Part shown: piece after piece, positions 41,115 through 50,531 of the stretch
How positions within the stretch are numbered: position 1 is the first letter of the stretch
Layout: the number at the start of each line of letters is the position of its first letter
Assembly (NCBI GenBank): GCA_937879855.1
Contig: CALFMO010000069.1
Location: forward strand, 1 to 64,000
Reading direction: 5' to 3'
Source: an uncultured Acidobacteriaceae bacterium
GTDB lineage: Bacteria; Acidobacteriota; Terriglobia; Terriglobales; Acidobacteriaceae
DNA length: 64,000 nt
The notes under the pieces: generated by a model
Database searches by the model: none
Told to the model about the DNA's origin: nothing
What the model saw: the letters and a program-made list of their open reading frames with translations, nothing else
Translations under genes and position numbers: made by a program

Positions 41115-41240
41115 TTTCAGCTTTCAGCACTTCGGAGCGAAGGCCGGTAATAGCCGCGAAGCGGCGACAGAATGCAGCCCACGGCGCAAGCCGTGGGTAT
41201 TTAGCACAACGGAGAACAAGCCCCAGCGGGGCGAAAGAAT
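41115..41240. repeat. Short AGCTTTC array and family-F repeat, copy 2
   Basis: AGCTTTC, AGCTTTC, AGCACTT directly after the stop codon, then the family-F modules in the order AGCCGCGAAGCGGCGACAGA, ATGCAGCCCACGGCGCAAGC, CGTGGGT, variable bases and ACAAGCCCCAGCGGGGCGAA. The hairpin arms differ from copy 1 but pair (CCCACGG/CCGTGGG versus CCCACAG/CTGTGGG). Confidence 0.8.
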
Positions 41241-41278
41241 TTCCCCACGCAATCAGCGCTGGACCAAGCTAACTTGCC

Positions 41279-42298
41279 CTACTTGATCTGCACGAGTTCA
41301 TTCGCAGGCGCCTCCGCGGGAGCCAAATGCTGCGGGGCCCTCCACGAATCGAAGATGGAAACCTGATGCACGCACGAAACCGTGCAATGTGGCGCGCACG
41401 ATTTCTCCGTCAGATATTCACGCCGCAGGTCCTCGCGACTGTAGGTCGCGAGCGGCACACCAGGATATCCGCGCTGCTGCGAACAATAATGCACCAATCC
41501 GTCTTCGCAAATGTAAAGATAGCGTCCGCCCGCTCGGCAACGCCAGTCATTGGGCAGGCCCTTCGCAATGTTGTCCTGAAATGCATTGACGCGCGTGAAG
41601 CTACTTTTTTCCAGCGCCTGCATTTCGTGATAAATCCGGCGTTCCTCGTCTCCCAGTGGCTGTAACTGTCCGCTGCCATCGTGAATAATTCCGATGGTCG
41701 AGGTGAAACCCAATTCAATCGCGCGTCTGCCGATCACGAGTGCATCCTGCGGATGTGAAATTCCTCCACCGACTACCGAATTAATATTCACGTGAAAATC
41801 GGCGTGCTCGGCCAGCAACTGCAATTTCTTGTCGAGAACCTTCAGGCTTTTCTTCGATACCTCATCCGGATTCACATTGTCGATGGAAATCTGCAGCCAC
41901 TCCAGCCCCGCGCGGTTCAGTCGCTGAATGCGCTCGGCCACCAACAGATACCCGTTCGTAATGAGTCCGGCGATCATGCCGTTGACCCGAATGCGCCGGA
42001 TCACGTCATCCAGTTCAGGATGCATCAACGGCTCGCCGCCCGAAATCGTCACCACCGCCGTGCCCAGCGATCCCAACTTATCGATCCGCCGATACATTTC
42101 CTCGATGGGCACCGGCTTCGAGAAATCGTCGAACTCGTTGCAGTAGGTGCAAGCCAGGTTGCACCGCCGCATGGGAATGATGTGCGCCAGCAGCGGATGG
42201 TCGGTCGAGGCCAGCGCCCGGATCGCCATATTCGCGCCCCGCAGGTTGCGGTGCGCAGCTTTAGCCCGCCGTCGCAGTTTGGTAATTACAGATGGCAT
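41279..42298 (-). CDS. Radical SAM protein of unknown specificity
   Basis: 339 residues. The cluster motif CNLACTYC has Cys46, Cys50 and Cys53; the SAM-binding TISGGEPLMHPELD, LITNGYLL and LQISIDNVNPDE follow as in SPASM/HpnH-like enzymes. A C-terminal Cys-rich segment (CRAGGRYLYICEDGLVHYC, then CAPHCTVSCVHQ) could hold an auxiliary cluster. The N-terminus is basic (TKLRRRAKAAHRNLRGAN). I cannot assign a substrate; no biosynthetic partner genes lie beside it. Confidence 0.85.
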   Translation of the reverse strand: MPSVITKLRRRAKAAHRNLRGANMAIRALASTDHPLLAHIIPMRRCNLACTYCNEFDDFSKPVPIEEMYRRIDKLGSLGTAVVTISGGEPLMHPELDDVIRRIRVNGMIAGLITNGYLLVAERIQRLNRAGLEWLQISIDNVNPDEVSKKSLKVLDKKLQLLAEHADFHVNINSVVGGGISHPQDALVIGRRAIELGFTSTIGIIHDGSGQLQPLGDEERRIYHEMQALEKSSFTRVNAFQDNIAKGLPNDWRCRAGGRYLYICEDGLVHYCSQQRGYPGVPLATYSREDLRREYLTEKSCAPHCTVSCVHQVSIFDSWRAPQHLAPAEAPANELVQIK

Positions 42299-42390
42299 GA
42301 GATTTTGGTTACTTCTATTACAACACAGCCACAGCTCTTAGACACGCGGCTCAACAGCATCCGGCAATTTTCGCAGGTTAAACGGCACCA

Positions 42391-42498
42391 ACGTAGCCAC
42401 AGCCGCCTCGGCTGTGAGGTGTTGATCTTGATCTTGATGAAGAAACAAGCACCCGAGGCGCTCATGTGGGGACAGCCGCCCCCGGCTGTCCGGCCGCG
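42391..42498. repeat. Two family-B repeats in the radical SAM-aconitase gap
   Basis: GTAGCCACAGCCGCCTCGGC at 42392 and GGGGACAGCCGCCCCCGGCT at 42468, direct orientation. The remainder of the 356-base gap (42299-42654) should contain the aconitase promoter; I cannot pick out its boxes with confidence. Confidence 0.65.
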
Positions 42499-42654
42499 AC
42501 GGTTTGTGTCGCGGCAGCGCCTTAGCAACTCAAAGCCACGAGAACTCGGGGGCTCCGTCGCTACGCATTCGCTCTCCAAACGCATTACACTATTAGGTTG
42601 CAATCTGCGTGCGATTCCTATAAGCGCGCCACTTAGTTCCAGAGGAAGGCCATC

Positions 42655-45447
42655 ATGTCTGCGAATAGTTTCAATTCCCGCTCCACCCTCAAGGTCGGCA
42701 ACAAAGAATACGAAATCTACCGCCTTGACGCCCTCGATAAACAGGGAATCTCCACGAAGCACCTCCCGTTCTCCCTGCGCATCCTGCTCGAAAACCAGCT
42801 CCGCACCGAAGATGGCCGCAACGTCACCAAAGAAGAAATCCACGCGCTGGCGCGCTGGAACAGCAAATCCAAGCCGGACAAAGAAATCGCCTTCACGCCC
42901 AGCCGCGTGCTTCTCCAGGATTTCACCGGCGTTCCCTGCGTCGTGGACCTGGCCGCCATGCGCGACGCCATGAAAACGTTAGGCGGCGATCCCGGGCTGA
43001 TCAATCCTCTGCAACCGGTAGAACTGGTGATCGATCACTCGGTCCAGGTCGACGAGTTCGGCACGCCCAACGCTTTCGACATGAACGCTCTTCTCGAATT
43101 CCAGCGCAACAAAGAGCGTTACTCGTTCCTCCGCTGGGGCCAAACCGGCTTCCGCAACTTGGCGATCGTCCCGCCCGACACCGGCATCGTGCATCAAGTG
43201 AATCTCGAATATCTCGCCCGTGTAGTCTTCGTTCACGAAGCCAACAGCAAGCGCACCGCCTATCCCGACACTCTCGTCGGTACAGACAGTCACTCCACCA
43301 TGATTAATGGGTTGGGGGTTTTGGGATGGGGAGTGGGGGGGATCGAAGCGGAGGCTGCCATGCTTGGACAGCCCGTTTCCATGCTGATTCCTTTGGTCGT
43401 CGGTGTGAAGCTTACCGGACGACTGCGGGAAGGGGCGACTGCTACTGATTTCGTTCTCACCGTTACAGAGATGTTGCGGAAACATGGCGTTGTCGGGAAG
43501 TTCGTCGAATATTTTGGGCCTGGCCTCCGCGACTTGTCTCTCGCCGATCGCGCGACCATTGCGAACATGTCGCCGGAGTACGGGGCGACTTGCGGAATTT
43601 TTCCGATCGACAAAGAGACTCTTCGTTATCTGAGGCTTACTGGACGCAGCGAGGAGCAGATTGCTCTGGTCGAGGCTTACAGCCGAGAGCAGGGGCTATT
43701 CCACGATGAGAAGACTGCGGAGGCGGAATACTCTGAGTTGCTCACTCTTGATCTGGCTACTGTGGAACCTAGCCTGGCCGGGCCGAAGCGGCCGCAGGAT
43801 CGGGTGGTGCTGTCGCAGGCGGGAGAATCGTTTCAGAAAGCGCTGCCCTCGCTAATCAAACCAAAATCTGCGGCAAAGACCGCTGCCCCTGCGACTGCGA
43901 ACAGCGGTCGGTGGGAGCAGGAAGGTGGAAGTCCAGCCGCAATCGGCGTCGAAGATCCGAATGTTCACGAACACGTTCCGGCCTCGGTGAAGGATGCGCT
44001 GAAGCACGGCAGCGTTGTGATCGCCGCCATCACGTCTTGTACGAATACTTCGAATCCTTCGGTGCTGATTGGCGCCGGGCTGCTCGCGAAGAAAGCGGTC
44101 GAGAAGGGATTGTCCGTTCCTCCGTGGGTGAAGACTTCGCTCGCTCCTGGATCGAAAGTGGTCACCGACTATCTGGCGAAGGCCGGGTTGACGCCGTATC
44201 TCGAGAAGCTGAAGTTTCATCTGGTTGGATACGGCTGCACCACGTGTATCGGAAACTCTGGCCCGCTGCCCGCGGAAGTTTCGCAGGCGATTGACGAGAA
44301 AGATCTCGTAGTGGCGTCGGTGCTCTCCGGGAACCGGAACTTTGAAGGACGCATCAATTCGGAAGTGCGCGCCAACTACCTGATGTCGCCGCCGCTTGTG
44401 GTGGCCTTTGCGCTGGCGGGGCGCATCGACATTGACTTGCGCAAGGACGCTCTCGGCAAAGGCCGAGATGGTCAGCCGGTGTACATGGCCGACATCTGGC
44501 CATCGCAGCGCGAGATTGAAGAGGCGATGCAGCATTCGATTACCTCCGAGATGTTTTCGAAATCTTACGGCGAAGTTTTTCAGGGCGACGAGCGTTGGCG
44601 CGGGCTGTCCGTGCCCAAGGGCGAGACCTACGCATGGGACAACGACTCCACCTACATCCGTCGCGCCCCGTATTTCGACGACATGGCCGTGAAGCCTGCG
44701 CCCGTCACCGACATCAAGAAGGCGCGCGTGCTCGCGGTGCTCGGCGACAGTGTCACCACCGACCACATCTCGCCTGCCGGATCGATCAAGAAAGACAGTC
44801 CCGCGGGAAAATATCTGCAGGAACATGGAGTGAAGCCGGCGGACTTCAACTCCTACGGTTCGCGGCGCGGCAATCATGAAGTGATGGTGCGCGGCACGTT
44901 CGCCAACGTGCGCCTGCGCAACAAGCTGGTTTCGACCGAGGGCGGATACACGCGTCACCTGCCAACCAATACCGAAATGTCGATCTTCGACGCTTCGGAA
45001 AAATATCGCGCCGCGGGCACGCCGCTGGTCATCCTCGCGGGCAAGGAGTACGGCTCAGGCTCGTCGCGCGACTGGGCGGCCAAAGGACCGGCGCTGCTGG
45101 GGGTGCGCGCCGTGATCGCCGAAAGCTATGAACGCATTCACCGCTCGAACCTGGTGGGCATGGGAGTCCTGCCGCTGCAGTTCCCCGCAGGCCAGAACGC
45201 CGACTCGCTCAAACTGACGGGCGAGGAGGTATTCGAGATCACCGGCGTCCGCGACGTGGTCGAACACTTCGCCGCCGGACGCGAAGTGAAAGTGCGCGCC
45301 ACATCGAAAGGAAATCCCGAGATCGCGTTCAGCGCCCTGGTACGCATCGACACGCCGCAGGAAGCGCTCTACTACGCGAATGGCGGGATTCTGCAGTACG
45401 TGTTGCGGCAGTTGCTGGCGACAAAGCCGCAGGCGGTGGGGGTGTAG
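42655..45447 (+). CDS. acnA: Aconitate hydratase (AcnA/IRP type)
   Basis: 930 residues, preceded by AGAGGAAGG. Converts citrate to isocitrate in the TCA cycle. The Fe-S cysteines are C462 in AITSCTNTSNPS and C528/C531 in GYGCTTCIGNSG; HLPFSLRILLENQLR, GTDSHSTMINGLGVLGWGVG and the C-terminal swivel domain (GDSVTTDHISPAGSI, GKEYGSGSSRDWAAKG) are intact. An Ala-rich linker at about residues 402-448 is longer than in E. coli AcnA. Base composition changes sharply inside the gene near 43305, from C-rich to G-rich codons, and changes back near the 3' end. Confidence 0.96.
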   Translation: MSANSFNSRSTLKVGNKEYEIYRLDALDKQGISTKHLPFSLRILLENQLRTEDGRNVTKEEIHALARWNSKSKPDKEIAFTPSRVLLQDFTGVPCVVDLAAMRDAMKTLGGDPGLINPLQPVELVIDHSVQVDEFGTPNAFDMNALLEFQRNKERYSFLRWGQTGFRNLAIVPPDTGIVHQVNLEYLARVVFVHEANSKRTAYPDTLVGTDSHSTMINGLGVLGWGVGGIEAEAAMLGQPVSMLIPLVVGVKLTGRLREGATATDFVLTVTEMLRKHGVVGKFVEYFGPGLRDLSLADRATIANMSPEYGATCGIFPIDKETLRYLRLTGRSEEQIALVEAYSREQGLFHDEKTAEAEYSELLTLDLATVEPSLAGPKRPQDRVVLSQAGESFQKALPSLIKPKSAAKTAAPATANSGRWEQEGGSPAAIGVEDPNVHEHVPASVKDALKHGSVVIAAITSCTNTSNPSVLIGAGLLAKKAVEKGLSVPPWVKTSLAPGSKVVTDYLAKAGLTPYLEKLKFHLVGYGCTTCIGNSGPLPAEVSQAIDEKDLVVASVLSGNRNFEGRINSEVRANYLMSPPLVVAFALAGRIDIDLRKDALGKGRDGQPVYMADIWPSQREIEEAMQHSITSEMFSKSYGEVFQGDERWRGLSVPKGETYAWDNDSTYIRRAPYFDDMAVKPAPVTDIKKARVLAVLGDSVTTDHISPAGSIKKDSPAGKYLQEHGVKPADFNSYGSRRGNHEVMVRGTFANVRLRNKLVSTEGGYTRHLPTNTEMSIFDASEKYRAAGTPLVILAGKEYGSGSSRDWAAKGPALLGVRAVIAESYERIHRSNLVGMGVLPLQFPAGQNADSLKLTGEEVFEITGVRDVVEHFAAGREVKVRATSKGNPEIAFSALVRIDTPQEALYYANGGILQYVLRQLLATKPQAVGV

Positions 45448-45485
45448 ACCTAGAAATCAGAATCCCGGTTAAATCTATGCTTAAG

Positions 45486-45531
45486 GGTGCCCCACCCTTG
45501 TCGCGATTTGTGCGACAGGGTGGGGATTTTG
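45486..45531. repeat. Family-A hairpin, copy A9
   Basis: Arms CCCCACCCTTGTCGC (45490-45504) and GCGACAGGGTGGGG (45512-45525), then ATTTTGG, 42 bases beyond the aconitase stop; a plausible terminator. Confidence 0.8.
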
Positions 45532-45621
45532 GTTTTTATGGAACTATCCGGGGCTCGACTCCCATCGCCTCGCGCTCGCAAGACGGTTCATTGGTCATTG
45601 GGCCAACCTTTAGTCAACGGA

Positions 45622-45677
45622 AGTCAAAATCCCCGCCCTGTCTCCCCAAAGTGCGGAGAGACAAGGACGGGGCACCC
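45622..45677. repeat. Family-A hairpin, copy A10, inverted and decayed
   Basis: AAAATCCCCGCCCTGTCTCC through GGAGAGACAAGGACGGGGCA: the element in the opposite orientation to the other nine, with an altered loop. A short flank CACCCGTCTG follows. Confidence 0.65.
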
Positions 45678-46044
45678 GTCTGAAGGGTGGGCCAACCGCC
45701 TTCGCGAGAAGCCGCCGTATATCGTCCACGCTGCTTGAAAGTTGGAAAATGCTGCCACGGCTTCATCCACCCGCCCCGATTCGGCCAAAAAACACGAAAG
45801 GCGCGACCGGCGGGACGCGCCTTTTTGCTCTATATATCCAGAATAGCAAATTGACCGGGGTAAAGTGGACAAAATCTGGACTTTATATTTGGAGTGGTTT
45901 CATTTGGTTAAGTGCGATCGTGTCGTTTTGGCCTATTGACAAGATTTGGGAGAAATCGGCTTTTCAGCCGGAATACCTCGCGGCACTGGTCGAGCTGCGC
46001 TCGACGGACAGCCGAGGGCGGCTGTCCCCACATGACCTTTTTGG

Positions 46045-46347
46045 CTAGAAGCGCACTTCGACCATGGCGGTCGTCTCTTTGGCGTTCGTCTCGTACTTCC
46101 ACGCCTTCACTGCTTTGAGCGCGGATTCGGCGAGCAAGGGATGTCCACCAACATATTCCAGGCGGCGTACGGAGCCTTCGGGACTGATCCAAATCTTCAG
46201 CTTGACGGTGCCGTGCAGGGCCATCTTGTCGGCGATCGCGGGATATTCCGGTTCTTCGCGGCGAACCAGTTTGCGGTCCGGGTCAGCGGCGAGCGCGCTG
46301 CTTCCCAGCAGCATCACGCAGAGCAGGATGTGTTTCAGTTTCGTCAT
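46045..46347 (-). CDS. Short exported TonB C-terminal-domain protein
   Basis: 100 residues. A signal peptide (LKHILLCVMLLGSSALAA) is followed directly by a TonB_C domain: KLVRREEPEYPAIADKMALHGTVKLKIWIS (in parts: EPEYPAIADK, GTVKLKIWISPEG), then HPLLAESALKAVKAWKYE and MVEVRF. There is no membrane anchor helix with a proline-rich spacer as in TonB, so this is the soluble variant common in Acidobacteria and Bacteroidetes. Its gene follows the large TonB-dependent receptor on the same strand, suggesting joint function. Confidence 0.88.
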   Translation of the reverse strand: MTKLKHILLCVMLLGSSALAADPDRKLVRREEPEYPAIADKMALHGTVKLKIWISPEGSVRRLEYVGGHPLLAESALKAVKAWKYETNAKETTAMVEVRF

Positions 46348-46359
46348 GCTAAATGTCGT

Positions 46360-46423
46360 TCGTCGGTGGTCGTTGGTCGTTAATCATTCGCTATTCGTCA
46401 ATCGTCATTCGTGTGTCGCGATT
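46360..46423. repeat. Degenerate 7-base array (GTCGTTN/ATCATTC), upstream of the TonB-C gene
   Basis: Nine consecutive 7-base units on the + strand: GTCGTTC, GTCGGTG, GTCGTTG, GTCGTTA, ATCATTC, GCTATTC, GTCAATC, GTCATTC, GTGTGTC. Related in word to the array at 12150. It lies in the receptor/TonB-C gap. Confidence 0.75.
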
Positions 46424-46481
46424 TCTTATACCTTCTCACGCTCTCGTTTCACGTCGTTAACCAGTCCATCGCCAGCCATCG

Positions 46482-49400
46482 TTAAAAAGACAGCCTCAAT
46501 GCGAGTTGCACCAGCCGGGGATTTTGCGCTCGGCTCACTTGTCCGAAGGATGGGCCATCGGTGATGTTTCCATCCGGGTTAAAGAATTGAGTGTGGTTGA
46601 AGACATTGAACGTCTCGGCTCGGAATTCAAGATTCGTGCCTTCCCGCACCGCGATAAGTTTGTGAAGGCCCAGGTCCACATTGGTGGTTCCGGGACCGCA
46701 GCAGATCGAGCGCGGCGCATTTCCGATTTGCCCGAGGGGAGCGTCGACGAAGGACGAGGGATCGAAAAAGTAGCCGCCGGATGTTTGCGGACTGAGACGG
46801 CGGAAGGGCGCGATCTGGCTGGGCTCGCCCGGGGACTCGAAGTCGAAACTATTCATCAGTTCACGATCGCTGCTCGAGGTCAGACGAATGGGGAAGCCCG
46901 ACTGCAGCGTGACGATGCTGCTCAATGCCCATCCATTGGCCAGGTGACGGCTCCAGTTGGAAATGCGCCAGTCGGGAATCCGCCAGTACTCGCTGACCAC
47001 CAGGCGTTGGCGTGCGTCGAACAGCGAGAGCGAGCGCGACTTTAGCGGATCAATGGGATTCACGCTGTTTTCGAAGCTGGAGGCGTTGTCGGTGGAGCGG
47101 CTCCAGGTGTAAGAAGCGAGAAATTGCAGCCCGTGCGACAGGCGCTGGTTCAGCAAAGTCTGGAACGAGTTGTAGGACGAGTTGGCAACGGGCGCGACGC
47201 TGAAGATGCTGCCAAAGACGGGAACTCCGTCTGGTGGGCAGCCAACGCCGGTTGTCGGTTCGCAGAGCGGCGAAGAATATTTGCGCAGGCCCACCAGCGT
47301 GATGGGGTTCGCATTGGGCCCGGTTACAGACGGAACCGAACCGTACGGCAGATGCACGGTGACGCCCGCTGGGATGGCGTTCGCGGGAATCGTGTAGGCC
47401 GCGTCCGCCCCGAACGGGCCGCACGACATTCCGGGAATTTGATTGAGGTCGAGACACGCTTGGGGATTACCGTAGTTCTGATCCAAACTCGCCAGCAACC
47501 GGTGTCCTTGCGAGCCGACGTAGCCAAACTGCCAGAGCGTATCTCGCGACAGTTCGCGTTGCACGGTCAGGTGATAGTGATCGGAGTACTGGTTGCGCAG
47601 AGTCGTCGGAAAATTTCCGTAGAGCGTGATGGGCCGGAAGACGGAGAAATCAACGGGCGAGCCCGGCTTGGGGTCGAGGAATCCGTTAAAGGGATTTGGA
47701 GTGACGGAACCGTCCTGACCCAGGAACGGCGTGTTGAAGAAAACGTTGTTGATGGCAGTACTGCCGCCGAAGGGTGGCTGCGCGGTGAAATTCTCGCCGA
47801 GCAGGAGTTCCTCGTTGCTGTCGTAGAACATGCCCCATCCCAAGCGGACGCTGGTTTTCCCGGGACCGCCTGAGATTTTATGCAACCAGCCCTGCGACCA
47901 GTCAGGGGACCAAGCCAAGCCTAGCCGCGGAGCGAATGCTTTCCGGTAGTTGTTGGTGAGTCCGGAGGACACGCCCGGGTCTCCCGGAAAAACCATGCCC
48001 AGCGGAAAGACGGAACCTGCCGGCCCTTGGGGCGAGCAGTCGGTGCTGCCTACCGAGCCGGCCAGTGGGTTCGACGCGCTCAGAACACACGGATAGACTC
48101 CGGTGGCTTGGCCGGGACGGAAAGCCTGGATGCGATTGCCGGCGTCGGCTTGCGGCGTATTCCACTCCCAGCGAAGGCCGTAATTCAGCGTGAGGTTCGA
48201 CTTCAGTTTCCAGGCGTCTTGAGCAAACAGGTCAAGTTGGGTGGCACGGACATCCACCGCGTTGGCCGAACCTTGGCCATAACTGTCGGGCAGGCCGAGG
48301 AGATAGTTCGGGATGAGACTGCTATATCCCACGTCGTTGGGGCCGCCGCCATAGAAATAGAAGCCGCCACTTACATCATAAAAATACAACTGGTGCAGGC
48401 GCTGATTGTGGAAGTCGGCGCCAAACTTCAGGGTGTGCTTGCCTGCAATTCGGCTGTAAGTGTCCGCGGCTTGATATACGTTTCCTGTCTGGGAGAAGTT
48501 TCCCGCCTGGTTATTGCCGAAAATGAAGCCGCCCGATAGCGAGACAAAAGGAACGCCTTCGTAATTGGCGCCGTAGCCCGGTGTGATCCCGAGGCTCGGA
48601 TTGGCAGGATCAAAAAAGCATTGGTTAGCGGGAACTGTGGTGCAGGAATTCTGCACCAGGTTGGTGCGCTGTGGCGACAACAGGTTTTTTTGGCCTTGGC
48701 GGTAGTAGACGAAACGGGCCTCGTTAATAGTCTTCGCGGTGATCGTCCAGGAATGAGACAAGTTCAGTTGCTGAAAGCGGCCGCGGGTGAGGTTGCCGAA
48801 TCCTGGCAGGTTGGCTCCGCTCGCCAGGAAACGAGAGAAGGGCTCGCCGTCAAAGCCGTCGTCGCCATAGTAGTAGAAGCTGAGTTGCTGCTGGCTGGTG
48901 AAGTTGTGATCGAGGCGGAAGGTGAGCTGGTCCTGCCGGATTTTGGCATTGGGAGCAGAACGGAACATGTCGGTTCCCACGCTCGCCAGGGGAACAAAGT
49001 GATTCATCAGATCGGAAGCAGTGGGATCGAAGCATGCTGACGGAACTATGTTGCCGGGGAAAATAGACGCGTAGGGCGATCCCGCGGCAATCGATGCTCC
49101 GCCATTGGCTTGTACGGCTGCGGCGCATCCGGGGCGGTTGTTGAGAGCTTGTGCGACCGTAGGACTGCTCAGCATGCCAGCGAATGGCGCGCCCGCGGAA
49201 AAATCGCCCGCTCTTTCTTGCGATGTGGGCACCGTGACGGGATCGGAACTGATTCCCTGGCGTAGCCGGCGGCCTTCGTAAGACGAGAAAAAGAAAGTCT
49301 TGTCGTGACGGATGGGCCCGCCGAAAGTAGCGCCGAACTCGTTTTGCTTGAAATCTGCTGTGGTTGGATCGAAATAGCCTTTGGCGTTCAGAACATTATT

Positions 49401-50180
49401 TCGCAGAAATTCGTAGGCGCTGCCGTGAAAAGCGGAAGTGCCCGACTTGGTGATCACATTCAGCACGGAACCCGAGTTGCGGCCCAGAGATGCGTCGTAG
49501 TCATGCGAGATGACCCGAAATTCGCTAATCGTGTCTGGAGAAGGCTCGATGGAAGGTGCGTTGACCATCTGATCGCCAGCGGCGCCGCTGTTCACGTTGG
49601 AATTGTTCGAGCGAGAGCGGCCGCCGTTGACTGATACAACTCCGGGCTGATCATTCCCGAAAAAAAGATCGGCGCCCAGGGTACCTTGCACGCCTGGTTG
49701 TAACTGGAGCAGGTCGAATGTGTCGCGGGATTTCAGCGGCAACTGGGTAACGTCGAGATAATCCATGACCACGCCCAGTTGAGCGTTGCCGGCCTCGATC
49801 AGCGAGGCGTTTCCCGCATGAAGCGAACCGCCCACGCCGCCTTTGCGGGAGAGGACCACGTCCAGATTGATCACTTGTCCGATGCTGGCGCGAATGCCGC
49901 TGGCGTCGAAAGTTTGAAAATCGTCGGCTTTTACCTGGAGTTGATAGGTGCCAATAGGCAGAGACGCGAATTCGAACTCGCCCGCGTCGTCTGTGGTGGC
50001 GGCGCGGATCTGCGACGCATCCTGGCCAGTCACAATGATGAACGCGCTCACCACGGGGTGGTGTGAGCTGTCCGTGACTTTGCCACGCAGTTCCGCGGTG
50101 CTTTGCGCGCGCGAAAGCGTTGACCCCATCAACACGCAAATCAGGAGCGCAGCCACCCTGCGCCCGTTGAAGCGTCTCAT
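46482..50180 (-). CDS. Large TonB-dependent receptor with carboxypeptidase-regulatory-like N-domain
   Basis: 1232 residues. A signal peptide (VAALLICVLMGSTLSRAQ) is followed by a carboxypeptidase-regulatory beta sandwich (TAELRGKVTDSSHHPVVSAF to ASIGQVINLDVVL, residues about 27-115). The plug domain is next (LPLKSRDTFDLLQLQPGVQG, GGRSRSNNSNVNSGAAGDQM, VLNVITKSGTSAFHGSAYEF), then a long outer-membrane barrel ending in the terminal aromatic LVQLALRLSF. This Oar-like type is expanded in Acidobacteria and Terriglobia. Ligand unknown, perhaps a polysaccharide breakdown product. Confidence 0.92.
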   Translation of the reverse strand: MRRFNGRRVAALLICVLMGSTLSRAQSTAELRGKVTDSSHHPVVSAFIIVTGQDASQIRAATTDDAGEFEFASLPIGTYQLQVKADDFQTFDASGIRASIGQVINLDVVLSRKGGVGGSLHAGNASLIEAGNAQLGVVMDYLDVTQLPLKSRDTFDLLQLQPGVQGTLGADLFFGNDQPGVVSVNGGRSRSNNSNVNSGAAGDQMVNAPSIEPSPDTISEFRVISHDYDASLGRNSGSVLNVITKSGTSAFHGSAYEFLRNNVLNAKGYFDPTTADFKQNEFGATFGGPIRHDKTFFFSSYEGRRLRQGISSDPVTVPTSQERAGDFSAGAPFAGMLSSPTVAQALNNRPGCAAAVQANGGASIAAGSPYASIFPGNIVPSACFDPTASDLMNHFVPLASVGTDMFRSAPNAKIRQDQLTFRLDHNFTSQQQLSFYYYGDDGFDGEPFSRFLASGANLPGFGNLTRGRFQQLNLSHSWTITAKTINEARFVYYRQGQKNLLSPQRTNLVQNSCTTVPANQCFFDPANPSLGITPGYGANYEGVPFVSLSGGFIFGNNQAGNFSQTGNVYQAADTYSRIAGKHTLKFGADFHNQRLHQLYFYDVSGGFYFYGGGPNDVGYSSLIPNYLLGLPDSYGQGSANAVDVRATQLDLFAQDAWKLKSNLTLNYGLRWEWNTPQADAGNRIQAFRPGQATGVYPCVLSASNPLAGSVGSTDCSPQGPAGSVFPLGMVFPGDPGVSSGLTNNYRKAFAPRLGLAWSPDWSQGWLHKISGGPGKTSVRLGWGMFYDSNEELLLGENFTAQPPFGGSTAINNVFFNTPFLGQDGSVTPNPFNGFLDPKPGSPVDFSVFRPITLYGNFPTTLRNQYSDHYHLTVQRELSRDTLWQFGYVGSQGHRLLASLDQNYGNPQACLDLNQIPGMSCGPFGADAAYTIPANAIPAGVTVHLPYGSVPSVTGPNANPITLVGLRKYSSPLCEPTTGVGCPPDGVPVFGSIFSVAPVANSSYNSFQTLLNQRLSHGLQFLASYTWSRSTDNASSFENSVNPIDPLKSRSLSLFDARQRLVVSEYWRIPDWRISNWSRHLANGWALSSIVTLQSGFPIRLTSSSDRELMNSFDFESPGEPSQIAPFRRLSPQTSGGYFFDPSSFVDAPLGQIGNAPRSICCGPGTTNVDLGLHKLIAVREGTNLEFRAETFNVFNHTQFFNPDGNITDGPSFGQVSRAQNPRLVQLALRLSF

Positions 50181-50531
50181 TTCCCGGCCTTTCCGCTACT
50201 TCCACCCCAACGTATAGTGACTAGCGATACTGGGATAGATAACTTAGGTAAGTGAATGCGGTTTCTGCCCCATGGGAGAATCGGTGCCGACTTCCTGAAA
50301 TGGTCGATTTCCTTTTTTGGAATCGTGGCCAATCGTCGTCTTCCTTCGGGTCAAGGACAGGAATCCATTCACTGTTCGGGACCGGACACGGAGTTCCATC
50401 AGTGGACGCTTTGCGCGCGGACAATGCCGCCTGAAACTCACTTGCTGCTTGATAGCCTTGCGGTTAGGCCTGTCTGCGCCGCGGCGGCAAAATTGCTTCG
50501 GCGATGGTAGAGCTCGGAGGTGCGCGAGACC
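50181..50531. other. 351-base divergent intergenic region
   Basis: Separates the leftward TonB receptor from the rightward permease and must contain both promoters. Overlapping short frames exist on both strands but none has a credible start site. I see no repeat family here, unlike most other gaps of this size. Confidence 0.5.

Larger units (their letters stand above)
45448..46044. other. 597-base stretch without a gene I can support
   Basis: Between aconitase and the TonB-C protein. It holds family-A copies A9 and A10 and an inverted family-B repeat at 46005-46033. An open frame at 45749-46048 on the + strand has one hydrophobic run but no ribosome-binding site and ends inside the B repeat; I see no gene. 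The segment 45800-45950 has a lower GC content than its surroundings. Confidence 0.6.

Noticed and set aside
41792..42973. 393-residue + strand frame crossing into acnA
   Set aside because: Antisense to the radical SAM gene, then runs through B repeats and into aconitase in the wrong frame.
43852..44958. 368-residue minus-strand frame
   Set aside because: Antisense to aconitase, whose motifs are intact across the whole interval.
45749..46048. Possible small membrane protein
   Set aside because: One hydrophobic run only, no ribosome-binding site, and its end is encoded by a family-B repeat.
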